Positions 1 through 6,465 of a stretch of DNA of 9,636 bases are shown piece by piece; within the stretch, counting starts at the first letter, position 1; each line of letters begins with the position of its first letter. This DNA comes from Firmicutes bacterium CAG:238 (GTDB taxonomy: Bacteria; Bacillota; Clostridia; Peptostreptococcales; Anaerovoracaceae): contig FR881969.1 of assembly GCA_000435615.1 (NCBI GenBank), positions 68,110 to 77,745 of the forward strand, given 5' to 3'. The notes below the pieces were generated by a model. That model was given only the letters and a program-made list of their open reading frames with translations, made no database searches and was not told where the DNA came from. The position numbers and the translations under genes were made by a program.

Positions 1-866
1 TTTCCGCATTGGCTTTTTATTTTGCAATGTTTAAACTTTCCCGTGAAAAGGAAACAAAACGGGACGAAAGAAAAGGAAAAAAGATGGATGCCGCGGGCAA
101 TGCGGCTTTTATTACCGGCATCTTTTTGCTTATGTACGGACTTTCGGAAATACGCACGAAAAACTACGCCCCATGGGTATTGGCGGCAGGAGTTCTTGTT
201 CTTGTCGCTTTTGTCAGAATAGAATCGCAAAAAGAGAGTCCGTTGATAAACATAAGATTTCTGAAGAATAATTTACCGTATACGTTATCGAATTTCGCAG
301 CACTTCTCAATTACGGGGCAACGTTTGCCGTAAGTTATCTGCTTTCAATGTATCTGCAGACAATAAAAGAAATGACATCGCGGAATGCGGGATTTGTTTT
401 GATAACATCCACCGCAGTTATGGCAGTTTTTTCGCCTGTCTTCGGACGAATTTCGGACAAGAAGTCTCCGTTTTTTATTTCGGCACTTGGGATGGTTCTT
501 TCCGCAGTGGCGTCGGCAGCACTTTTCTTCCTACAGGAAACGACACCGATTTGGCAGCTTCTGCTCATTCTTGCGGTGTCAGGCTTTGGATTCTCTCTTT
601 TTGCATCGCCGAACACCAACGCGGTAATGTCATTTGTCCCAACAGAAGATTACGCTGCAGCGTCCGCACTGCTTGCGACGATGCGTTCGTCGGGGCACAC
701 GCTTTCGATGGCGGTGATTACGCTTGTGATGGGAATCTGCATGAACGGGGGGACTATGGAGAACGCTTCGGGCGACGAAATCATGAACAGCATTCACATT
801 TCTTTTTTTATCTTTACAATCTTTTGTATACTTGGAATTTTTATGGCTATAAAGCGAAAAATATGA
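1..866 (+). CDS. MFS drug exporter, DHA2 (EmrB/QacA-like) type, C-terminal part
   Basis: This is the 3' part of a proton-driven multidrug exporter of the major facilitator superfamily. The reading frame is open to the left edge, and the first possible start (TTG at base 9) is just an internal leucine, so I treat the gene as cut by the window. About eight hydrophobic segments can be seen, with a short charged, Lys/Arg-rich stretch (about residues 9-26 of the visible part) before them. That matches the loop after TMS 6 followed by TMS 7-14 of a 14-TMS DHA2 protein. An MFS motif-A-like loop, GRISDKK, follows the segment ending SPVFG. The phrase SPLINIRFLKNN is typical of EmrB/QacA-family loops. 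No terminator is visible after it, and the stop overlaps a small A/T-rich repeat just before the cls gene. The substrate cannot be predicted. The family call is fairly sure; drug specificity is inference. Confidence 0.85.
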   Translation, partial: SALAFYFAMFKLSREKETKRDERKGKKMDAAGNAAFITGIFLLMYGLSEIRTKNYAPWVLAAGVLVLVAFVRIESQKESPLINIRFLKNNLPYTLSNFAALLNYGATFAVSYLLSMYLQTIKEMTSRNAGFVLITSTAVMAVFSPVFGRISDKKSPFFISALGMVLSAVASAALFFLQETTPIWQLLLILAVSGFGFSLFASPNTNAVMSFVPTEDYAAASALLATMRSSGHTLSMAVITLVMGICMNGGTMENASGDEIMNSIHISFFIFTIFCILGIFMAIKRKI

Positions 867-883
867 TACAATAATATGATACA
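861..883 (+). repeat. Short direct repeat, ATATGATACA twice, 13-bp spacing
   Basis: The 10-mer ATATGATACA occurs at 861-870 and again at 874-883, the first copy covering the end and stop codon of the MFS gene. The DNA is A/T-rich and lies in the promoter-length gap before cls. It could be a regulatory direct repeat or a chance low-complexity repeat; I cannot tell which. Confidence 0.4.
864..872 (+). promoter_or_regulatory. Possible extended -10 promoter for the cls-led operon
   Basis: TGATACAAT fits an extended -10 element (TGn followed by TACAAT, one mismatch to TATAAT). It would start transcription near 879, leaving a leader of about 45 bases before cls. The -35 region 17 bp upstream (TGGCTA, 844-849) is poor. 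The alternative is read-through from the MFS gene, since no terminator separates them. Low confidence. Confidence 0.25.
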
Positions 884-923
884 TCATCTGATGAAAAAAA
901 ATAGGTATTAGGGGTTTGTTTAT

Positions 924-2390
924 ATGATTAACTATTTTAACTTTTCTACATCAATAGGATGGATAGCAATCTTGTATGTTGTCAACATCTTGTTGATTTT
1001 TGCGGTAATATTTACAGAAAGAAAGAGCCCGTCCGCCACGCTCGCATGGGTAATGGTGCTTGCGTTCATACCGATTGTGGGTTTCGTTTTCTACATTGTA
1101 TTTAATCAGAATTTTTCACGGAGCAAGATAAATAAACTCACGGAGAAAGAAGAAGTCATTGTGAGTAAGGCTCTGAAGAAACAAATTGAGAGAATCAATG
1201 ATGATGATTACAAGTTTGCGCGCCCGGAGACAAAAATCTGGAAGCATTTGATTAAACTCAATCAGGTATACGGGCACTCGTTTTATACCGAAAACAACAA
1301 TGTCGAGTTAATAACCGACGGTGTGGAACTTCAGAACAAACTGCTCAATGACATCAAGAACGCCAAGAAAACCGTGGATGTGGAGTATTATATAATCAAA
1401 AACGATTTCGTCGGAATGAAGCTGATAAACTTGCTGACCGAGAAGGCAAAGGAAGGTGTGGAAGTGAGACTTTTAATGGACACGCTCGGCAGCAGAAGCA
1501 TCAATGATGTTGTCCTCAGCGAATACTTGAAGGCCGGTGGAAAAGTCGGATATTTTTTTAAACCGAAGCTGAAGATCATCGCACCGAAGTTTAACTATCG
1601 AAATCACAGAAAAATCGTCATTGTCGACCATGAAATCGGATATACGGGCGGATATAATGTCGCAAGAGAGTATATCGGAAGAAAGAAAAGATTCGGCTAT
1701 TGGCGAGACACACATGTACGCATAAAGGGAAATGCAGTTGTTGACTTGTACGGAAGATTTGCTCTTGATTGGAGATTTACCACTAAGGAACAGCTTGATG
1801 TAATACCGAAGGATTTTGCGTTTGACAAAGAAAAAGGATCCATGGGAATTCAAATCGTATCATGCGGGCCGGAGTCGCCGTCCGTTGAAGTAAAGAGAGC
1901 GATGATGCGAATGATCACATACGCGGAGAAAAAGGTATGGCTTCAAACACCGTACTTCGTACCGGATCCGAGCATCTTTGAATCCCTCAAGATGGCGGCA
2001 CAGTCCGGAGTGGATGTGAGGGTTATGATTCCGTGCAAGCCTGATCACATTTTCGTTTACTGGGCTACATATTCTTATGTCGGAGAACTGCTCAGATCAG
2101 GGGGCCGGGTCTTTATATATGACGACGGATTTCTGCATGCAAAGACTTTGGTTGTCGACGGAGAGGTTGGAACCGTCGGCTCCACGAATTTCGATAATCG
2201 AAGTTTTAAACTCAACTTTGAAACTAATGCGTTTATTTATGACAGAGAGTTTGCAAAAAAGATGGAAGACACTTTCCAAAATGATTTGATTAATCACGGA
2301 CACGAACTAACCTATGAGGCGTATCTTAAGAGAGGCGTGATAATTAAGTTTAAAGAAGCTTTTTCAAGACTTTTATCGGATATTCTATAA
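924..2390 (+). CDS. cls: Cardiolipin synthase (ClsA type, phospholipase D superfamily)
   Basis: The enzyme joins two phosphatidylglycerol molecules to make cardiolipin and glycerol at the inner face of the cytoplasmic membrane. The 488-residue length is normal for bacterial Cls. Two N-terminal membrane segments are visible (about residues 12-31 and 39-60). They are followed by two PLD domains, each with an intact HKD motif: NHRKIVIVD (H228, K230, D235), then GGYN; and HAKTLVVD (H405, K407, D412), then GSTNFDNRS. The ATG has a ribosome site (TTAGGGG, about 908-914) at a normal distance. It is the first gene of a five-gene run, with only about 19 bases before the ATP-grasp gene, which points to co-transcription with envelope-modifying enzymes. 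Nothing is missing from the active site. The family is certain; its being the main cardiolipin synthase of the cell is inference. Confidence 0.95.
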   Translation: MINYFNFSTSIGWIAILYVVNILLIFAVIFTERKSPSATLAWVMVLAFIPIVGFVFYIVFNQNFSRSKINKLTEKEEVIVSKALKKQIERINDDDYKFARPETKIWKHLIKLNQVYGHSFYTENNNVELITDGVELQNKLLNDIKNAKKTVDVEYYIIKNDFVGMKLINLLTEKAKEGVEVRLLMDTLGSRSINDVVLSEYLKAGGKVGYFFKPKLKIIAPKFNYRNHRKIVIVDHEIGYTGGYNVAREYIGRKKRFGYWRDTHVRIKGNAVVDLYGRFALDWRFTTKEQLDVIPKDFAFDKEKGSMGIQIVSCGPESPSVEVKRAMMRMITYAEKKVWLQTPYFVPDPSIFESLKMAAQSGVDVRVMIPCKPDHIFVYWATYSYVGELLRSGGRVFIYDDGFLHAKTLVVDGEVGTVGSTNFDNRSFKLNFETNAFIYDREFAKKMEDTFQNDLINHGHELTYEAYLKRGVIIKFKEAFSRLLSDIL

Positions 2391-2409
2391 TACAATCAGG
2401 AGGAACAAG

Positions 2410-3432
2410 ATGGAAAACAAACTTCAATATTACATGCGTGTTATAAAGGGCGCAAGCTTTGAAAAATTCTTTAAGGTGCTGGACAATGCCCATGAGCGCT
2501 CGGGAAAAAATAAAGTTTTCCTTTTCTTTGACATACTGAACTGCATGGCGCGCTACGGTGCAGGCTACAATGATTATGTCATATTTGAATTTTGGAATTT
2601 GGATGCTAAGCAGAGAGATACCTATTTGACGCGTTTCAGAAGCAAGAAACTGATGATGTTTATGAATGATCACAATTATGCGCATATTTTTGACAATAAG
2701 AATGAATTCAACGAAGTTTTCAAGGATTTCATAGGAAGAGAATCCCTTGACCTTGGGACCGCTTCTGACGATGACATCCGGAAATTCTTTGAAACACGCA
2801 AAAAAGTGTTTGCGAAGATGAAGGATTTAACCTGCGGTATCGGTGCGGAACTTCTGGAAACCGCAAAGTTCAAGGATGCGGATGAATTCGTGGCATACGT
2901 CAGGGAAAAAGGCTTCGGCACGATTGAAGATGTCATCGAAAACCACCCGGATGTTGCAAAGATGTATCCGTACTCGGTAAATACCATGCGAATGATTACC
3001 ATGGTGGACGCAAAAGGCGAGCCGCATCTCATCTACTCCGTTTTTAAGATGGGCAGAGACGGCAGAGTCGTTGACAACTACGGACTTCACGGACCGGTGG
3101 ATCTTGAAACGGGAGAATTTCTTTATCCGGCACATTCCGGAGACACAACTGCCGGCAAGCATTATACGGAGCATCCGAATACGCATCAACCGCTGCTGGG
3201 ATACAAAGTTCCTTATATGAAGGAAGCCGTTGAAATGGTGAAAAAGGCAGCACTCGTCGTGCCGCAGATGCGTTATATCGGCTGGGATGTGGCAATCACA
3301 CCGACAGGCCCCGCAATCATCGAAGGCAACAATTACTGCGCGCATGATTTCTGGCAGCTTCCGGGACAGACACCGGGAGGAATCGGAATTATGCCGACAA
3401 TTCACAAAATTATTCCTGAGTTCAAATACTGA
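2410..3432 (+). CDS. Sugar-transfer-associated ATP-grasp protein (ATPgrasp_ST-like)
   Basis: A 340-residue cytoplasmic protein of the ATP-grasp superfamily, whose members use ATP to activate a carboxylate as an acyl phosphate and join it to an amine or thiol. The C-terminal half carries the recognisable parts. VFAKMKDLTCGIGAE (about 133-147) fits the nucleotide-binding Lys plus glycine loop. SVNTMRMIT (189-197) is typical of the sugar-transfer-associated subfamily. GWDVAITPTGPAIIEGNN (291-308) supplies the metal-binding Glu305 and Asn307. The N-terminal ~120 residues are helical, with no motif I know. An AGGAGG site (2398-2403) stands 6 bases before the ATG. The family is usually found with cell-surface sugar genes; here it sits directly upstream of a MurT-type ligase, about 20 bases away, so a role in peptidoglycan or surface-polymer amide formation is likely. 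The actual substrates are unknown, and enzymatic activity is inferred from retained motifs only. Confidence 0.85.
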   Translation: MENKLQYYMRVIKGASFEKFFKVLDNAHERSGKNKVFLFFDILNCMARYGAGYNDYVIFEFWNLDAKQRDTYLTRFRSKKLMMFMNDHNYAHIFDNKNEFNEVFKDFIGRESLDLGTASDDDIRKFFETRKKVFAKMKDLTCGIGAELLETAKFKDADEFVAYVREKGFGTIEDVIENHPDVAKMYPYSVNTMRMITMVDAKGEPHLIYSVFKMGRDGRVVDNYGLHGPVDLETGEFLYPAHSGDTTAGKHYTEHPNTHQPLLGYKVPYMKEAVEMVKKAALVVPQMRYIGWDVAITPTGPAIIEGNNYCAHDFWQLPGQTPGGIGIMPTIHKIIPEFKY

Positions 3433-3452
3433 TAAGAAAGGACTGTGCTGCT

Positions 3453-4835
3453 ATGGGAAAACTCAGATTCTATTTTGCGCTTTGGGCCGCTAAGCTGTCC
3501 ATCGTTGCACTCAAAATAACAAAACATAACGGGACAAACTTTCCCGGCGTGCTTGCACTGAAGCTTTGTCCGGACTTTCTTAAATATGCGGACAAGCCGA
3601 AGAAAATCATTGCAATTACGGGAACAAACGGAAAAACAACGGTTTCCAATATGCTGCTTGATATGCTTACGATGGACGGAAAACGCGTATTGAACAACAA
3701 GATGGGTTCCAACATCAATTCGGGAATCGCATCCTCGCTGATTTACGGCGCAGGCTTTTTTGGAAACTGCAAATACGAAATCGGTCTTTTCGAGGTGGAC
3801 GAGCGTTCCGCCCTGCGAGTTTACCCGTATATGAAACCTGAATACATGCTGATTACAAATTTGTCGCGTGATTCCATCATGCGAAACGGACATCCGGAAT
3901 ATATTGCGGACATACTTACGAAATACATTCCAAAAGAAACGAAACTTGTACTTAACGCCGATGATTTAATTTCCTGCCGCGTAGCGCCGGAAAATCCGCG
4001 CACATACTTTGGAATCAAGAAAATGGATACGGACAGACAGGACTGCATCAACCTGATTAATGATCTGCAGATCTGCCCGGAATGTCACAACAGGCTTGAA
4101 TACGAATATCTCAGATATAACCACATCGGAAGGGCATTCTGTCCGGCATGTGGATTCAAGGCACCGGAATACGATTACGCCGGTGAAAACGTAAACATTG
4201 AGAAGATGACAATTGATGTCCGCGACGCGGGCGGAGTCGGGCATTATAAGCTCCTGAACGAAAGCGTATTTAACATATACAATGTAGTGTCCGCTGTTGC
4301 GCTGCTTCGGGAGATGGGCTACAGCCATGAGCAGATCGAAGGCTTTTTCGGCAGACTCAATATAGTGGGAAGCAGATATGATGAGGAAAAAATCGGCTCC
4401 CGTACGCTCTACCGGCTGCTTGCAAAGGAGAAAAACGCATTTGCGACCACCCGTGTATTTGATTATATCGGAGGGATGCCGGGGGACAAGGAAATCATTC
4501 TGATGAACAGCTGTCAAGGTGACATGAAGCATTGGTCGGAGAATACCTGCTGGCTTTACGATTGTGATTTTGAATTTCTCAATCATGATAATGTTAAGAA
4601 TATTGTGCTTTGCGGGCCTCGCAGATTTGACCATAAGCTCAGACTTCTGCTTGCGGGAGTGCCGGAGGAAAAACTTTCTTTTGCAGAGAAAGAAACGGAC
4701 GCACCTTCGTGCCTGAAGCTTTTTGAAAAGGACAATGTATATGTGCTTTATGGGACAGATTCCATTGCTTTAGGGAAAAAGGTCGGAGATATGGTACGGA
4801 AACTTTTAAAGGAAAAGGCCGGAAAGGAGGCATAG
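3453..4835 (+). CDS. murT: MurT-family Mur ligase (lipid II isoglutaminyl synthase-like subunit)
   Basis: MurT proteins activate the alpha-carboxylate of D-glutamate in the lipid II stem peptide with ATP, and ammonia from partner GatD turns it into D-isoglutamine. This 460-residue protein shows the Mur ligase P-loop TGTNGKTT (56-63), the family stretch NNKMGSNINSGIASSL (81-96), and an inserted Cys4 zinc ribbon (Cys208, 211, 230, 233: CPEC and CPAC) that is characteristic of MurT. NIYNVVSAVALL (274-285) matches the central-domain asparagine region, and WLYDCDFEFL (367-376) the C-terminal MurT domain (DUF1727). However, the usual KNPAG and DG-DVSW motifs of that domain are degenerate here (about 324-332 and 356-366). 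An AAAGGA site (3437-3442) precedes the ATG. The downstream GatD-like gene begins 3 bases after the stop, with its ribosome site inside murT, so the two are translationally coupled. The fold and pairing are secure; the exact product is doubtful because the partner lacks glutaminase residues. Confidence 0.88.
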   Translation: MGKLRFYFALWAAKLSIVALKITKHNGTNFPGVLALKLCPDFLKYADKPKKIIAITGTNGKTTVSNMLLDMLTMDGKRVLNNKMGSNINSGIASSLIYGAGFFGNCKYEIGLFEVDERSALRVYPYMKPEYMLITNLSRDSIMRNGHPEYIADILTKYIPKETKLVLNADDLISCRVAPENPRTYFGIKKMDTDRQDCINLINDLQICPECHNRLEYEYLRYNHIGRAFCPACGFKAPEYDYAGENVNIEKMTIDVRDAGGVGHYKLLNESVFNIYNVVSAVALLREMGYSHEQIEGFFGRLNIVGSRYDEEKIGSRTLYRLLAKEKNAFATTRVFDYIGGMPGDKEIILMNSCQGDMKHWSENTCWLYDCDFEFLNHDNVKNIVLCGPRRFDHKLRLLLAGVPEEKLSFAEKETDAPSCLKLFEKDNVYVLYGTDSIALGKKVGDMVRKLLKEKAGKEA

Positions 4836-4838
4836 GCA

Positions 4839-5576
4839 GTGAAAATCGAAGTGTTATACCCTGAAATTGCCAATCTTTACGGCGATCTTGAAAATATAGA
4901 TTATTTAAAAAAATCCTATCCCGAAATTGAGGTTACTAAGACGCACCTAAATGACGAGCCTTTGTTCGTCAGCGAAAAGCCGGATCTTGTATACATGGGG
5001 ACCATGACGGAAAGCGCACAGCTTTTAGTCATTGAAAAACTCCGCGCATATAAGGACGCTCTGAAGGCAAGAATTGATGACGGGACGCTGTTTTTGATTA
5101 CGGGAAATGCCCTTGAGGTCTTCGGTGAATCCATTAAGGATAAAGACGGAACGGAAGTTGAATGTTTGGGCCTGTTCCCGACGACAGCAAAAAGAGACAT
5201 GATGAACCGCTATAATTCGCTTTATCTTGGAAACTTTGAAGGCATGACGATTGTCGGATATAAGAGCCAGTTCACACATTCCTATAAAGATGTGAATGCG
5301 CAGGATTGCATATATCCGAACTTTCAGCCGGCGATAGAGTCCGAGCGGGGACCGGGGCTCAACCCTGATATAACAGGGGAGGGAATCAGACAGAACAATT
5401 TCATAGCGACCTACATCATCGGGCCGATTCTGGTTCTGAATCCTCCGCTTGCGAAATGGATTCTGGAGCGAATGGGCGTATCTGAGCCTGTGCTTGCTTT
5501 TGAAGATGCGGCAAAGAAGGCTTATGAAGTGAGAGTAGAAGAATACAGCAATCCGAACACAGGATTTTACTACTAG
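4839..5576 (+). CDS. GatD-like class I glutamine amidotransferase-fold protein, catalytic residues missing
   Basis: By position (directly after murT) and length (245 aa), this is the GatD partner, which normally hydrolyses glutamine and passes ammonia to MurT. The GatD-like framework is visible: LYPEIANLYGDLENI (6-20), a nucleophile-elbow region LFLITGNALEVFG (84-96), and TYIIGPILVLNPPLAKWIL (191-209). In active GatD the elbow reads roughly ICGGYQ and the late motif TYLHGP. Here no cysteine is near the elbow (the only Cys are 109 and 157), and Ile194 stands where the histidine should be. The middle block GYKSQFTH (140-147) also departs from the usual glutamine-binding region. So this is probably a pseudo-amidotransferase, acting as a structural or regulatory partner or with a different chemistry. 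The start is GTG at 4839, with GGAAAGGAGG (4821-4830) 8 bases upstream; the gene order murT then gatD is the standard one. There is no frameshift, so the change looks selected, not decayed. Fold assignment is confident, inactivity is inferred. Confidence 0.8.
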   Translation: MKIEVLYPEIANLYGDLENIDYLKKSYPEIEVTKTHLNDEPLFVSEKPDLVYMGTMTESAQLLVIEKLRAYKDALKARIDDGTLFLITGNALEVFGESIKDKDGTEVECLGLFPTTAKRDMMNRYNSLYLGNFEGMTIVGYKSQFTHSYKDVNAQDCIYPNFQPAIESERGPGLNPDITGEGIRQNNFIATYIIGPILVLNPPLAKWILERMGVSEPVLAFEDAAKKAYEVRVEEYSNPNTGFYY

Positions 5577-5596
5577 GCAAGGCAAAGGAGGAAACT

Positions 5597-6385
5597 ATGT
5601 TTCTCAGTGTTGGGGAAATTTCGAAAATACTCGGTGTTTCCACGGAAACAATCAGGCATTACGTACAGGAAGGGGTCATATCTCCGCAAAAAAACGAAGA
5701 AAACAACTATTGGGAGTATTCTTCGGAAGATTTCCTGCGGCTCACCGATGTGCTTTTTTATAGTTCTGCGGGACTTTCCGTAAAGGAAATAAAGACGATT
5801 ATGGACGGCATACCGGTCGAAGACATCGGAAAAGTTATCGACGCGCGAAGAAAAGAACTGACCAATATCATCAAGGAAGCCGCCGAAATGCTCCAAAGGC
5901 TGGATTACTGGGATGAATCCTACGAAAGCGAAGTCCGGATGGTAGGTAAGTATACCATAGGCGCGATGCCTCCGGAATACCGAAGAAATTCTTATTTGGA
6001 TGAACCTGTACATATCGCTGAATCGTTGCGGGAAAGCTTTGACCTTGACCGGGAGGACTGGATCTGCCTGTCTGTGTCGTTTTATTATAACCTAAACGAA
6101 CCGGAAAAAGGCCTGCGAAAGTATTTCTCCTTTCCGGGAGATACCAGACTCAAAATCAAGAATGCAACCACGGCGGGCATTGAAGAAAAAGCGGATTGCT
6201 GCCTGATTACGGAAGTACATATTTCGGATGATGCCGACCGGATGCTTGCGCCGCTGATTGCCTACGCTGCGGAAAACAATATTGAACTTGTCGGAGAGTT
6301 TTACGGAAGAGAAGAAACAAACTACTACAGTGACGGAAAAAGGCTGGGGCTGTACAAGGTCTATGCACCGATACGAAAAAAATAA
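5597..6385 (+). CDS. MerR-family transcriptional regulator with BmrR/GyrI-like effector domain
   Basis: A 262-residue dimeric DNA-binding activator. The N-terminus is a MerR winged helix: LSVGEISKILGVSTETIRHY (3-22), then EGVISPQKNEENNYWEYS, with EENNYWEYS standing where most members have a G-YR-Y motif. A dimerisation helix follows at about 77-102. The C-terminal half (about 112-262) resembles the drug-binding GyrI/BmrR-like domain: a start such as VGKYTIGAMPPEYRR, a central LITEVHI strand and a final GLYKVYAPI strand. There are no conserved metal-binding cysteines in the usual MerR places, so a small organic or peptide ligand is more likely than a metal. AAAGGAGG (5584-5591) lies 5 bases before the ATG, and the gene starts about 20 bases after the GatD-like gene, so it is probably carried on the envelope-operon transcript. 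A perfect MerR-type operator lies just after its stop, in front of the dipeptidase gene, which makes that promoter its likely target. Confidence 0.88.
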   Translation: MFLSVGEISKILGVSTETIRHYVQEGVISPQKNEENNYWEYSSEDFLRLTDVLFYSSAGLSVKEIKTIMDGIPVEDIGKVIDARRKELTNIIKEAAEMLQRLDYWDESYESEVRMVGKYTIGAMPPEYRRNSYLDEPVHIAESLRESFDLDREDWICLSVSFYYNLNEPEKGLRKYFSFPGDTRLKIKNATTAGIEEKADCCLITEVHISDDADRMLAPLIAYAAENNIELVGEFYGREETNYYSDGKRLGLYKVYAPIRKK

Positions 6386-6398
6386 ATTACAAAACATC

Positions 6399-6429
6399 TT
6401 GACCTCGGGGTTACCCCGAGGTTTAAAAT
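6399..6429 (+). promoter_or_regulatory. MerR-type promoter/operator for the dipeptidase-carrier operon
   Basis: A -35 box TTGACC (6399-6404) and a -10 box TAAAAT (6424-6429) are separated by 19 bp, longer than the usual 17. The spacer carries a perfect 9-bp dyad: ACCTCGGGG (6402-6410), TTA, CCCCGAGGT (6414-6422). The over-long spacer with the dyad between the boxes is the hallmark of promoters that MerR proteins activate by DNA distortion. Transcription would start near 6436, about 30 bases before the dipeptidase ATG. The hairpin followed by seven T (6429-6435) could also act weakly as a terminator for the upstream regulator gene, but the T-run begins six bases past the stem. Confidence 0.85.
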
Positions 6430-6450
6430 TTTTTTGTCAGAAAAAGCAGA

Positions 6451-6461
6451 AAAGGAGGTGA
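6451..6461 (+). promoter_or_regulatory. Full-length Shine-Dalgarno sequence for the dipeptidase
   Basis: AAAGGAGGTGA is complementary over 11 bases to the 3' end of 16S rRNA and its core ends 7 bases before the ATG at 6466. It is the strongest ribosome site in the window and fixes this start. It suggests high translation once the MerR-type promoter is switched on. Confidence 0.8.
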
Positions 6462-6465
6462 AACG

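Noticed and set aside
9..11. TTG as the true start of the MFS gene
   Set aside because: The protein would begin in the middle of a DHA2 exporter; the frame is open to the window edge and only the last ~8 membrane segments are present, so the gene is cut by the window.
2386..2391. Perfect TATAAT at the end of cls as a promoter for the ATP-grasp gene
   Set aside because: No convincing -35 is placed 16-19 bp upstream, and the start would fall on the AGGAGG ribosome site itself, leaving no usable leader.
2827..3405. Minus-strand open frame (192 codons) opposite the ATP-grasp gene
   Set aside because: Composition (many Cys, His, Arg) is that of an antisense shadow; the + strand protein has clear ATP-grasp motifs.
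4062..4073. 12-bp perfect palindrome GATCTGCAGATC
   Set aside because: It lies inside the murT coding frame, with no promoter context; probably chance.
3966..4634. Long minus-strand open frame (222 codons) opposite murT
   Set aside because: It is a shadow of the murT frame, has no family motifs and no suitable ribosome site; the + strand gene is unambiguous.
4839..5576. GatD-like gene as a decayed pseudogene
   Set aside because: No frameshift or internal stop, good ribosome site, coupled to murT, and the fold's other conserved stretches are kept; substitution of both catalytic residues looks like functional divergence.
6402..6435. Dyad plus T-run read purely as a rho-independent terminator of the MerR gene
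   Set aside because: The TTGACC/TAAAAT boxes with 19-bp spacing around the dyad fit a MerR promoter better, and the T-run starts six bases after the stem. A minor terminator role is not excluded.
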